Source: Lunularia cruciata
Lineage: Eukaryota; Streptophyta; Marchantiopsida; Lunulariales; Lunulariaceae
Assembly: GCA_948567375.1 (NCBI GenBank)
Contig: OX419758.1
Span: forward strand, 29,207,001 to 29,271,000
Direction of reading: 5' to 3'
DNA: 64,000 nucleotides
Shown here one piece after another: positions 25,339 to 35,223 of the stretch (the stretch's first letter is position 1; each line of letters starts with the position of its first letter). The notes beneath the pieces are model-generated. The model was not told the DNA's origin. It did no database searches and worked only from the letters and a program-made list of their open reading frames with translations. The translations under genes and the position numbers were made by a program.

Positions 25339-26091
25339 TGTTATCTTCTGAGGATAGGAAGCCTGAAGAGAAACACAGAAGAAGAAACACATAATTTCAC
25401 ACTCAACCTCCAATGCCCCAAAGGAGCACCTTGATTGTATTATATAGCAAAGTGGACTGTTCCAAAGGAAGCTCCACCCTTGGATCAGATACATGGATTG
25501 GTGACCTATAAGCAGGCTCTGCCCTGAGATTGGTTGCATGTATGGGTGACATGTTGGTTCTGATCCTATCTACCTGGTCAAACCATCTTTGACTAGAGGG
25601 AATCTTTAGGGAATCTTCATGTAGGAATCTCCAAATTGCATGGGTGAGGTACTTTTGGAAAGCTCTCAATGGGAAAAACTTGGGGAGGGAAGGCCAGCCT
25701 TTCCTCTGTTGGGGGAGAGGGGAGGTAATCTGCATATTTTTAAGACCTAATTCATCCATTTAGGCATATGAAGTTTCTAGGCTATTTTTGGCTCCTACCC
25801 TATTAGTAGAAGTACTCTTTTGGTGACACTTCTGTCTGAACTACCTAGCACATCATGCATAATATCCTTCCAAATGTTACAAAGCCAATTTCCACCTCTA
25901 GATAATATATCTAGCTTTTGGTATTACAAATTCAAGCTATTTTTGGCTCTTACACTATTAGTAACAGTACTCTAGAGGTCTTTTGGTGACACTTCTATCT
26001 GATCTACCTAGCCCATCATACATAACATCCTTCCAAATATTACCAAGCCAATTTTCAACACTAGATGATATGTCTAGCTATTGGTACTACA
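25339..26091 (-). mobile_element. Solo LTR, family B, two-unit type
   Basis: A minus-orientation family B LTR of 753 bp with TGGGG duplicated at 25334-25338 and 26092-26096. Its 5' (right) end carries two tandem copies of the ~163-bp terminal unit, at 26091-25929 and from 25928 on. The second begins again with TGTAATACC, so it looks like an LTR start within an LTR. It lies 160 bp from the left target repeat of chromovirus A. Confidence 0.88.
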
Positions 26092-26260
26092 TGGGGATAT
26101 CCTATTAGGTAATAATCTTCACATGGACTATTGAACCACGTGACATGAATATCAAACAAATACTTCTCTTAAGTACACTTCAAGTAGGCTAAGTAGAGGT
26201 GTAGAAGTAAAATTTTATGGTTTAATAATATAAACATCAAAACATCAATGTGTACATATG

Positions 26261-26683
26261 TGTAAAAGACCGAAACCGAGGAGAGAAATAGGAGAATGGA
26301 AATTCACATTGGGACACTTGAATGAGGGAAAACTCCCAATGCCTAGCATGAGCTTCGGCCTTGGTATTTATAGGTAGCATACAAGACCCTTGAAGCTTCT
26401 CAAGAAGCTTCCTTGAGCCGCTTTCTTGGAGTGCAAGCCAAGTTAACTAGGAAGCTTCTCAAGAAGCTTCCTTCTAGAAGCCACCTACTTGGCGTGCAAG
26501 CTAAGCTAGTTAGAAGCTTCTAGAAGCTTCCTTCTAGAAGCTACCTGCTTAGGGCACAAGTTAACTAGTTAGGAAGCTTCCTAAGAAGCTTCTTAGATGC
26601 TTCTAGAATATTCTAGGCTATTTTGTCTTATTCTCTACTTTGTAAGCCCGATTAACTTCATCACTAAACTCCATATTGTTACA
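26261..26683 (-). repeat. Chromovirus A 3' LTR (423 bp)
   Basis: Identical to the other LTR except for three aligned bases and 59 extra bp. The extra stretch results from a 21-bp sequence present twice (26392-26412 and 26451-26471), against once in the other LTR. It contains the heat-shock elements and TATA box described separately. The last 22 codons of pol extend into it. Confidence 0.96.
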
Positions 26684-26697
26684 TATTCCCCCGCCGC
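26684..26697 (-). promoter_or_regulatory. Polypurine tract
   Basis: GCGGCGGGGGAATA in element sense directly precedes the 3' LTR and would prime plus-strand DNA synthesis. It lies within the pol reading frame. Confidence 0.75.
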
Positions 26698-29600
26698 TAG
26701 TTGGTGACGTCCTCGTCGCCAGTGAAGCTTCAAATTCCTGGATGGCCATTTGTGCATTCTGGAGGTGAGAAAGAGGTTCCCATGTAGCATCATGAAGGGG
26801 ATACCCTTTCCAAAGGACCTTGTACTCCGTGTGTTGGCGACGGCCTCATTGAATATGGCGACGCGCAAGGATACGATCAACTTCGTACTCCTCATGATCA
26901 TTGATAGGGATAGGAAGAGGGGGAGGTTGGACTCGAGAGGAAAAGGAAGAAGGGTTAGGAACAAAGGGTTTCAACTTGGAAACGTGAAAGACAGGATGGA
27001 TACACATGTGACAAGGTAAGGCAAGATGATAAGCAACAGGAGAGATAATGTGGGTGATATCAAAGGGTCCTATCCAATTAGGAGCAAGTTTACGAACTTG
27101 GGTATCAAGTGGGAGAGGGAGGTTACTAGAGGATAGCATGACTTTATCACCAACTTCAAAGGTGAGATCACGACGATGATGGTCTGCATATTGTTTTTGG
27201 TGATTCTGAGCAACAAGGAGGTGAGATTTGGCTTGTTGGAGAGATTGGGATATAGTGGTCAAGAATGTAGAAGTATGAGGAACGTGAGAGGGAGAGGGAG
27301 CAAGAAGGGAATCTGGAACAAGCGGATCTTGGCCAAAATTGAGAAAGAAGGGAGAAAATCCAGTGCTTGCCTGTTTGGAATTGTTGTAGGCAAATTTTGC
27401 AGCTGCAAGACATTCATCCCAGTTGGTATGGTGGACATTGACAAAGGCCCGCAACATATTCTCCAATGTACGATTGGCGCGTTTGGTTTGTCCATCAGTT
27501 TGAGGATGATAGGCCGTGGACAAAGCAAGCTTGGTGCCGAGTATTTGGAAGAGTGCTTGCCAAAACTTCCCGGTAAATCGAGGATCACGGTCGGAGATGA
27601 GTACACGTGGCATCCCATGATGCTTGAAGACATTGTCGAAGTAGATTTGCGCTAAGGTTGGAGCACCCACGGTATCACAGGTTGGTGCCAAGTGGATTTG
27701 CTTACTAAGCTTATCCACAAACACCACAATTGCGGTGTGTCCTTGTTTTGTCTTTGGCAAGGATGTGATGAGATCCAAGCTCACATGCTCCCAACGAGCG
27801 GATGGAATGGCGAGTGGTTGAAGGAGTCCACTCGGCTTCTGGTTGCTGGCCTTGTTCCGTTGGCAACTCTCACATGATCGGACAAAGTCTCGAACATCTC
27901 GTGTCATGTTGGGCCACCACCATTGGCGTTGGAGGGTGCCCAAGGTCTTGTCCACTCCCATGTGACCAGCTATTGGTAAATCATGGGCTTCTTGAAGGCA
28001 CACTAGTCGAAGATCACCTTTGGCTGGAACATAGATCTAGTCTGCATGGAATAAAAGGCCTTCCTTGAAGGAGAAGGTGTTGTACTCCTTATCGCATGCT
28101 GTCAGACGACCGTGTACCATTTGGAAGAAGGGATCTTGTCGTAGAGCTGATTGAAACTCATTGTGGACCTTAGGGTCAATGGACACCGTTGTAATTTCCG
28201 CCGTGATAAAAGGAAGATCCTTCAAATCAGGTCGTCATGATAGAGCATCGGGAATGACATGGAACCGACCTGGTTTGTACTCAAGTTTGATGTCAAACAA
28301 TTGGAGTTGCTCTTCCCATCGATGATGCCGGCTCTTCATGTGCTCCAAGTGTAAGGTCTACAACAATGGCTTGTGATCAGTTCGCATGATCACTTGTTTC
28401 CCCAAGAGATAATGCCTCCATACCTTGGTGGCATATACCATTGCAAGTTGTTCCCGATCTCGAGCAGAGTAATTTCTTTCCGCTGTATTTAGTCGGCGAG
28501 ACACAAAGGCAATCGGATGTAGTCCATCTAGAAATTCTTGTTGCAACACAGCTCCAATTGCAAAGTTAGAAGCATCAAAATCAACCACACAAGGTAGTTG
28601 AGGATCATATGGTTGAACAATAGGTCTTGAAGACACCATATGCTTTAACTTCTGGAATGCTTCTTCATGCTTGGTGGTCCACTGGAAGCTCGAGTTCTTT
28701 CCCAAGAGGTCAGTCAATGGTGCAGCCACGTGAGCATAATAGTGGATGAACCGTCGGTAAAAACTGGCCAGTCCATTGAATGCTCGTACTTCTGTAGCAT
28801 CCTTTGGGGTAGGCCAATCAGTAATGGCCTTGATCTTCTCTTCTTCCATCTTGATCCCCTCTGATGAGATCTTATGACCCAAGAAGGTAACCTCCTTCTG
28901 CCAAAAAGCACACTTTGACTTCTTGCAGTAAAATTTCCACTGTCGTAGTCGTCTTAGGACTTCTCGCACATGATTCACATGTTCTGCCTCTGTCCTGCTA
29001 TAGATTAAGATATCATCTAAGAACACCACCACGAACCAATCCAATAGTCCCTCCAACACTCGATGCATCTGATCCATGAAGACTGCTGGAGCATTAGTGA
29101 GTCCGAAAGGTAGAACTCTCCACTCAAAATGTCCATACCTTGTGCAAAAAGTAGTCTTTTGCACGTCCTCTCCTTCAATAGGAATTTGCCAATAGCCGCT
29201 ACGAAGATCCAGCTTGGAAAAGTAGCGTGCTCCACTTAGTTGATCAAGCAGGTCATCGATCCGAGGCAAGGGATATGCATTCTTCACAGTTTGCTTATTG
29301 AGCCCACGGTAATCAATACAGAAACGAAGTCCTCCATCCTTCTTTGGAACAAATAGTACCGGTGCTCCCCACGGAGAGGTACTATGTCGTATGAAATTCT
29401 TCTCCAACAACTCTATAAGTGTCGTTCGCAACTCCTCCAACTCCTTTGGTGAGAGCCGATAGATTGGTCTACTCACTGGAGTACTCCCTGGCAATAACTC
29501 GATCTTGAAGGGCATACCTCGATCAGAGGGTAATCCCTTTGGCAGATCATCCGGAAACACATCTGCAAACTCCTGAACTATCCGATCAACCATTGCTTGA

Positions 29601-30252
29601 TGCGGCACTTGGCCCTCCTCAGATTGTTCTTGTGCAATCGGCTTGATCCACACCGCGAATACAGACTTATCGTCCTCCAAAGCTTGCTCTATGGCTGCTT
29701 CATTCACAAACTTCCCTTCTAGGGACTCATCTCTCTTCCAAGCTTGCTCCATGGTTGCCTTCCTAGCAAACTTCCCATCTTGGGACTCATCTCCCTTCCA
29801 GATTCGCTCTATGGCTACCTTCTCGACAAACTTCCCATCTTGGGACTGACTATTCTTAGGTGTCTTACTCAGAGGTGCCAGACAACCTAATCGGAAATTC
29901 CTACCTTGGTGTTGTACTTGAATTTGGTGTCGGGTCCAATCAAATTGAACCTTATGACATTCAAGCCAAGGTAGACCTAGAATGATATCATAATGTAGAG
30001 GTGCCACTACGAACCTCATACACTCCAAGTACTCCTTCCCAATCTTGAAGGTAACAGGATGCAAGGTGCGGAATGCATAACCCTTTCTACCATCCGCCAT
30101 CATCAAACTACTTCCAATCACTGGCCTGATAGGAATACCCAATTCCTTTGCCACTTGCATAGACATGCAATTCTCTGAACTTCCAGAATCAACCAAAATT
30201 CTACAACCCCGATTAGATATCATACCTTGCAAGTGAAGCAAACTTGCATAGG

Positions 30253-30331
30253 TCGAGCCTTCAATCCCATTGGAACTAATCAAGCTCCCAGTAGGTGGCT
30301 CGAAATCTCCTACTGGGATTCCTCGTTTCCC
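30253..30331 (-). promoter_or_regulatory. Predicted -1 ribosomal frameshift signal at gag/pol (slippery site and pseudoknot)
   Basis: In element sense the slippery heptamer G GGA AAC (30331-30325) is read in the gag frame as GGA AAC; one step back gives GGG AAA CGA, the pol frame. After a 7-nt spacer (30324-30318) comes stem 1, CCCAGTAGG (30317-30309) with CCTACTGGG (30295-30287), 9 Watson-Crick pairs. Within its loop, TCGAGCC (30303-30297) pairs perfectly with GGCTCGA (30259-30253), making stem 2. Loops are 5, 1 and 27 nt, a typical H-type pseudoknot. The frames overlap by only 25 nt (pol-frame TGA 30337-30335, gag TAG 30312-30310) and the heptamer lies inside. It would set the Gag to Gag-Pol ratio. 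Sequence and pairing are seen; function is inferred. Confidence 0.85.
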
Positions 30332-31209
30332 GGATCATTCCGCTCCACAACCTCCACTTGGGCAACTTGTCGAGGTCGTCCATTCTTGAGTGGACATTCA
30401 GCAATGCGATGCTCCAACTGGCGACAATAAAAGCAACCTCCATTTTTTCATAATCTTTCTCTATCTGCTGTGCCAAGTGGTCTTCGCTGGATAGCATCAA
30501 TCTCCATTGGTACCGGTTCTTCCACTCGTGGTACGGGTAGGTTTTGTGTAGGTCAAGGTCGAGACCAAGTTGTTGCAACTAAGGAATCAAAACGCTCAGC
30601 CAATTGCATGGCTTCTTCTACGTTCTGTGGCTCTCGCATGGTCACCTCCAATCTGGTTCGTGACTTCAATCCTCGCACAAATCGATCCAGAACTTCACCT
30701 TCTTGGATATCTGGAATTTGCATGATGATATTCTGAAATTGTGTGATGTAGCTTCTCACCGAACCAATCTGCCTCAACTCCGCCAATTTATCTCGTGCAG
30801 CTCGAGTGGCATTTATAGTCTGAAATCGACCAAGTATTGCATCCTTGAATTCTGCCCATGTCAAAATTGGTGTAACAATTTGTTGTTCAGCTCTTTCTAC
30901 TCGGAATTGCCACCAAAGTTTTGCCACGCCATCCAACTAGCTAGAAGCCAAGAGAATTTGTTTCCGCTTGTCTTGAAGATTGGTGGCTTCAAAGTAACGT
31001 TCACAGTCAAACACAAAATTCTCCACTGTGCCTGGAACATTCTTGCCTTCAAACACCTTGGGTTTCGGAAATCGAATGCGATCTTCTCCATCTCGAACTG
31101 GCGCTCTGTCTATCTGTTCTCGTCGTTGTTGATCTCGTTCATCCAACAATCAAGTAAGATGCTCGATTTGTTGTTGCATTGCAAGGATAACATCCGGTAT
31201 TGCGGCCAT
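30310..31209 (-). pseudogene. Chromovirus A gag
   Basis: The gag frame runs from ATG 31209-31207 to TAG 30312-30310, about 299 codons. The middle has a retrotransposon gag (nucleocapsid-forming) segment: VAKLWWQFRVERAE, RFQTINATRAARDKLAELRQ, GLKSRTRLEV. A CCHC knuckle, CFYCRQLEHRIAEC (C-x2-C-x4-H-x4-C), follows near 30435-30394; the glycine usual before His is Glu. Four premature stops break it: TGA 31152-31150, TAG 30939-30937, TGA 30555-30553 and TGA 30450-30448. Each is one C-to-T change from CGA or CAG. The frame ends inside the frameshift-signal stem, consistent with a natural gag end rather than another mutation. Confidence 0.88.
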
Positions 31210-31466
31210 TGCTACTACCCTAATCCACTACCCTCAATTTATCTAGTTGATTAACACATAGATACAACATGTCCACCGTTCTCCATAAGTCACAACTGGA
31301 AGTATCAAGGGTTCCTCTGACACGGTGATCATATGTAGAAAATCCTGCCCAAAGCGTGAGGTGATGAACTGTGTGAAACGATGCTTTGGTAATATCTGGA
31401 CATGAAAGTCCCAATGGTTTGGCGGAAGTGGATTTGGTGGTCCATAAATTCCATCCATCCCATTCC

Positions 31467-31479
31467 TGCTCTGATACCA
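31467..31479 (-). promoter_or_regulatory. tRNA-Met primer binding site
   Basis: TGGTATCAGAGCA in element sense, one base from the 5' LTR, is the standard plant LTR-retrotransposon primer site for initiator tRNA-Met. Confidence 0.93.
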
Positions 31480-31584
31480 ATGTAAAAGACCGAAACCGAG
31501 GAGAGAAATAGGAGAATGGAAATTCACATTGGGACACTTGAATGAGGGAAAACTCCCAATGCCTAGCATGAGCTTCGGCCTTGG

Positions 31585-31592
31585 TATTTATA
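31585..31592 (-). promoter_or_regulatory. TATA box of chromovirus A LTR
   Basis: TATAAATA in element sense, also at 26365-26372 in the other LTR. It lies downstream of the heat-shock elements, as expected for the U3/R boundary. Confidence 0.7.
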
Positions 31593-31673
31593 GGTAGCAT
31601 ACAAGACCCTTGAAGCTTCTCAAGAAGCTTCCTTCTAGAAGCCACCTACTTGGCGTGCAAGCTAAGCTAGTTA

Positions 31674-31774
31674 GAAGCTTCTAGAAGCTTCCTTCTAGAA
31701 GCTACCTGCTTAGGGCGCAAGTTAACTAGTTGGGAAGCTTCCTAAGAAGCTTCTTAGATGCTTCTAGAATATTC
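31674..31774 (-). promoter_or_regulatory. Heat-shock element array in LTR U3
   Basis: GAAGCTTCTAGAAGCTTC (31674-31691) is four perfect alternating nGAAn/nTTCn units with 2-nt spacing, the binding site of trimeric heat-shock factors. TTCTAGAATATTC (31762-31774) is a second, three-unit site. Further GAAGCTTC pairs lie at 31612-31631 and 31735-31753. Both perfect sites are 80-180 bp upstream of the TATA box. The other LTR has the same sites at 26513-26530 and 26601-26613. Family knowledge: ONSEN-type retrotransposons use such LTR sites for heat activation. Activity here is inferred. Confidence 0.7.
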
Positions 31775-31849
31775 TAGGCTATTTTGTCTTATTCTCTACT
31801 TTGTAAGCCCGATTAACTTCGTCACTAAACTCCATATTGTTACAATATG

Positions 31850-33639
31850 TATGTATATAAAAGTTTGTATAAAAATACAATTGATATGATGATACAAATT
31901 AGGTGTATGAGTCTATGAAATATGATGTGAAAGTTGCTCTTATGCATCCTCTAAGCATCTAAACAAACAATGGCATAGGAAGAAAGGACTATATGTTCAT
32001 ATCAATGCCCTCTATTGGGGATGGAGAGGAAGATCCTTAAAGCATAATGCTAAGTTGTTGTATGGGTTAGCACTATCTAAGCCTACTTGATGTCCACTCC
32101 TCCTCCAAAAAGGTAATGGTTGGATGTGAGTCTCATCTAAATTGTTCTAAAGGAGGTACCAAGAGGTCTAATGAGGAAGTGTGTGATGTCCTAGGTGTAT
32201 GGAAAGAAGAAAAAATGGAAGATGTATAGCACCATGTGGATGATTCCTAGAATAAGGAAGTGTTGTGCTATCCACTATCTATATCTCTAATAAATAGACC
32301 CAATGACATAAACATGCTATAAAGTCCAACCATGAAAATACTATACTCATCAATAAAACCATCCATCTCACAAAAGCATCCCATGAGTTGTGCTCTCATG
32401 TGTACTCCATCTGGTAAAAGACCACCATCCCACATGGACCTAAGTAGCTACTCTACATCTCTTCTTGCACCACTCATCCATATCATAACTTGAAAGTGTG
32501 ACATATAATAATCCACAAACTCTCTAACCATGGCATGGGGTATATAATAAATTTTTTTACACACTCTATAATAGCGTTACTCGTGCCCTAGAGTACACCC
32601 ACACCACTCCAAGAAAGAGGAAGTCTAGTCCACCTAATATCAAATAGACAACCAACATCCAAAACTTTAATCTTTCTCTTTGTATCTCTCTCATAAATGA
32701 TACAAGGGATGAATTCCCTAGATAAACTAATCCTTGCTCTCAAATAACTAAGCCTAGAAACCTTGTCCTTTAAACTCATCCTCCTCTCTTAAAGTTAGCT
32801 AGACCTCTCAAGCATTCATCTAAAATAAAGTGGGGATGAAAGATCATTTGAAACTTGCTGTCTCCATGAATAACATCCATCTCACCTATCTGCACATAAG
32901 GCTCCACCATAGACCCTCCAAAAAGAGTCAAGGTTGTTTGGGTTGCCTTTGAATGGGTCTCTCAAACTCCCATGTGTTTGGTAGGAGTAGCTTTGGTATG
33001 AGTAGGAGTCTCTTCACTAGCAATAAGTGTATGAGTCTAAGTCTTCATATGAGTGACACTCTCAAGATATGTTTGAGTCCGTATATGAACATGAACATCA
33101 CTCTCTATATTTATTTGAGTCCCCATATGTACATCAAACTCTATGGATTATCTCCTATACTCATCACAAAGGAATTCCCTCACCTTCTCATAAGCCTCTC
33201 TAGCTCCATCCTCACCTCCTTGAGAGTGCTCCTAATCTCTGCCAGCTCATCCTATATCCTATCTATTCTCTCCATTGTAGTAGTAAATGCTCTACTATAA
33301 AATGCTCTTGAACCCTATATGCCTTATACATCAATTGTCTATTAGCCAAAAGCCTACTATCACTAATCTTTTTAAGTGCCAATCTCTAAGCTCTAGTACT
33401 CTCATCCACTTTAAATACTCTCTTCTGTCTATTACTAGCCTATCTAAATCTACCAATCTATGTGCTCTAGAACTCTCCTTGTTCCTAAGATGCATCTCTC
33501 TTTCTCTACAAGTAACCTATCTAACTCTACTATAATATGCTCCAAAGTACAATAACTACCAAGGTACTCATCATCCCATATCCTTATGATAGGTGTATGT
33601 GTATGCAACTCTCTCTCCACTCCACAAGTGTAGATATAT
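31850..33639. other. Unassigned, repeat-like DNA between elements A and B1
   Basis: Degenerate sequence with repeated CT-rich motifs such as CTCATCC, TATCTC and ATATGAG. On the minus strand a short stretch near 33250-33170 reads like a coiled coil (DELAEIRSTLKEVRMELE), but stops are frequent. The other flank of B1 (40309 on) has a similar texture, so the two may be halves of one older element split by B1. I cannot name the family. Confidence 0.35.
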
Positions 33640-33644
33640 GCAAA

Positions 33645-34230
33645 TGTTATACCAATAGTTAAACATATGATCTAGAGGTGAAATTTGGTTTGGTAATATC
33701 TGGAAGGATGTTATACATGACGGACTAAATAGATCAGATAGAGGTATCACCAAAAGAGTACTCCTCCTAATAGAGAAAGAATCAAAATATGCTTAAAATC
33801 TTTAGAGGTAATTTTGAGGGCCTAAATGGATGAATTAGGCCTAAAAAATATGCACATTCTACTCCCCCTATATAGAAAAGGTTGGCCTTCCCTCCTCCTA
33901 TTTTTCTCATCAAGAGCTTTCCAATGGTACCTCATCCATGCAATTTGGAGATTCATACAAGAAGATTCCCTAAAGATGCTCTTTGGTCAACATTGGTTTG
34001 ACCAACCAGATAGGACCAGATCCAACATGCCATCCATGCATGCATCTAGTCTGAGGGTGTAGATAAATGATATATCACCAATCCATATATCTGATCCAAG
34101 GGTGATGTTTCCATTGAGTGTCTCTACTTTGCTATATAATAAAGCCAAGGTATTCCTTTGGGGCATCAAAGCTTGAGTATGAACTTGTACTTTCTCTTCT
34201 GTGTTTCTCTACTGTCCTCGGAACATTACA
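33645..34230 (+). repeat. B1 5' LTR (586 bp, one-unit type)
   Basis: Starts TGTTATACC and ends GAACATTACA. Only one copy of the ~160-bp terminal unit is present. A likely TATA box, TATATAATAA, begins near 34133. Confidence 0.92.
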
Positions 34231-34690
34231 ATGGTATCAAAGCAGGTGTTTCAATCCAAGAGAGCGGATTATCCCTCTTGGAAGAACATGGGCTATTGAG
34301 ACTAAGTAATTCTAGGGAGAAAAACCGTAGAGCAATTGATAGGTTAGGAGTGTTTTAGAGAGAGGATGGGATGGAGGCTCCTAGAAGACAATTTCTTGCA
34401 CCTAATTTTATATTCTTGAATCCATTTCACATCAAGGTTATGTACATCAAGTGAGGGCAAGTGAGAGTATATCTTATTTACCATTTTGGAGTAGAGTTCA
34501 TGGACATAGTGATGAATTCACCAAACCTGGTGATTCTATTTGTAGTGATTTATGATAGAAAGTGAGATTTGATAATCTACATTTTGTTTTGATGGATCTG
34601 AATGTCCTAAATTTTCTCCCTTTCAACACTCAAGTAGAAATTCTTTACGTAATTAGACCAAAAGTGATGTTTAGGGATTTTTTTATAAAG

Positions 34691-35080
34691 CTGTTACTAA
34701 AACAGACCACACAAATAGAGGTAATCTATACATGGTCAATCCAGGGCCCCTCATATTGAAGATAGATAGGGTCAGTCAATGCTGCCCTCCGAACCATACG
34801 TGACAATACTATGACTTTGAGTGCCAGAAAAAAAGCTTTCACTATTCTGCTTTCTAATTTCATTTTACCCAATGTAGGTTCAACTTGAGACTCTGGGGGA
34901 GGCCTTTCCGTCACTGCAGATTCCATATCAGTATAATAGCAGGACTTTGTTCAAATAAATGATACATATAAATCCGTGCGTGAGCGGTGACTGCCGCAGA
35001 AATTTGAACTGTAACGTTTAAACCCACTTTTTTCTTTATAAGACTTGCCTCTACCACAGCTGCATGTCTCAGGACATCCA
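34691..35080 (-). pseudogene. Family B DNA polymerase fragment (linear-plasmid/organelle type) inserted in B1 leader
   Basis: Aligning the leaders of B1 and B2 shows ~390 bp present only in B1, between GATTTTTTTATAAAG and AAGAATTTTGGTGAAG. On the minus strand it encodes VQISAAVTAHARIYMY, then, after a one-base frame change, CYYTDMESAV and PTLGKMKLESRIVKAFFLALK, ending near YLQYEGP. This matches the C-terminal catalytic part of protein-primed family B DNA polymerases of mitochondrial linear plasmids. There the motif is YTDTDS; here it is YTDMES. The call is from motif recognition. Short similar flanks (ATAAAG/ATAAGA) suggest break repair or a small target duplication. The source is probably an organellar plasmid or its nuclear copy. 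Confidence 0.7.
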
Positions 35081-35223
35081 TAAGAATTTTGGTGAAGAAT
35101 ATTATCAATAAGTGATAGCTTCTAAAGTCCCAATGGTAGTCCCAATAGTTCATGCATGCTCTCAAGTGATCATATTAAGTCTCTATTGAAGTAGAAAGTA
35201 GCAATTGAGCATTTGTAGGAGCC

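Larger units (their letters stand above)
26618..30334 (-). pseudogene. Chromovirus A pol (protease, RT, RNase H, integrase, chromodomain)
   Basis: One frame, -1 relative to gag, runs from the overlap to TAG 26620-26618 inside the 3' LTR. Protease LVDSGSS (~30190); RT with [12 protein letters not shown] and FLDDIL (~29020); RNase H ending in TDHKPLL; integrase with an H-H-C-C zinc region (GHMGVDKTL...CESCQRNK), first Asp in VSLDLITS, second in LISDRDPRF. At the catalytic Glu position 35 residues on, Lys is found (DGQTKRANR). The chromodomain EYEVDRILARRH...YKVLWKGYP...ATWEP ends the protein and marks a chromovirus. Four in-frame stops: TAG 28360-28358, TGA 28237-28235, TAG 28039-28037, TGA 26848-26846. 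No indel breaks the frame. Confidence 0.93.
26261..31844 (-). mobile_element. Complete Ty3/gypsy chromovirus A (structure intact, coding broken)
   Basis: The 5584-bp element lies on the minus strand. LTRs at 31481-31844 (5' in sense) and 26261-26683 (3') both start TGTAA and end TTACA in either reading direction. ATATG is duplicated at 26256-26260 and 31845-31849. The primer site TGGTATCAGAGCA (31479-31467) matches the 3' end of initiator tRNA-Met, and a G-rich polypurine tract (GCGGCGGGGGAATA, 26697-26684) abuts the 3' LTR. The order is gag, protease, RT, RNase H, integrase, chromodomain. LTRs differ by three aligned bases plus one 59-bp indel, so the insertion is recent. Yet gag-pol has eight premature stops and a lost integrase catalytic Glu. 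Pol is in the -1 frame relative to gag. Confidence 0.96.
31481..31844 (-). repeat. Chromovirus A 5' LTR (364 bp)
   Basis: This LTR would promote the element's transcript. At all three aligned differences it has G on the plus strand where the other LTR has A (C versus T in coding sense). Two of the three are in CG dinucleotides. Confidence 0.96.
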
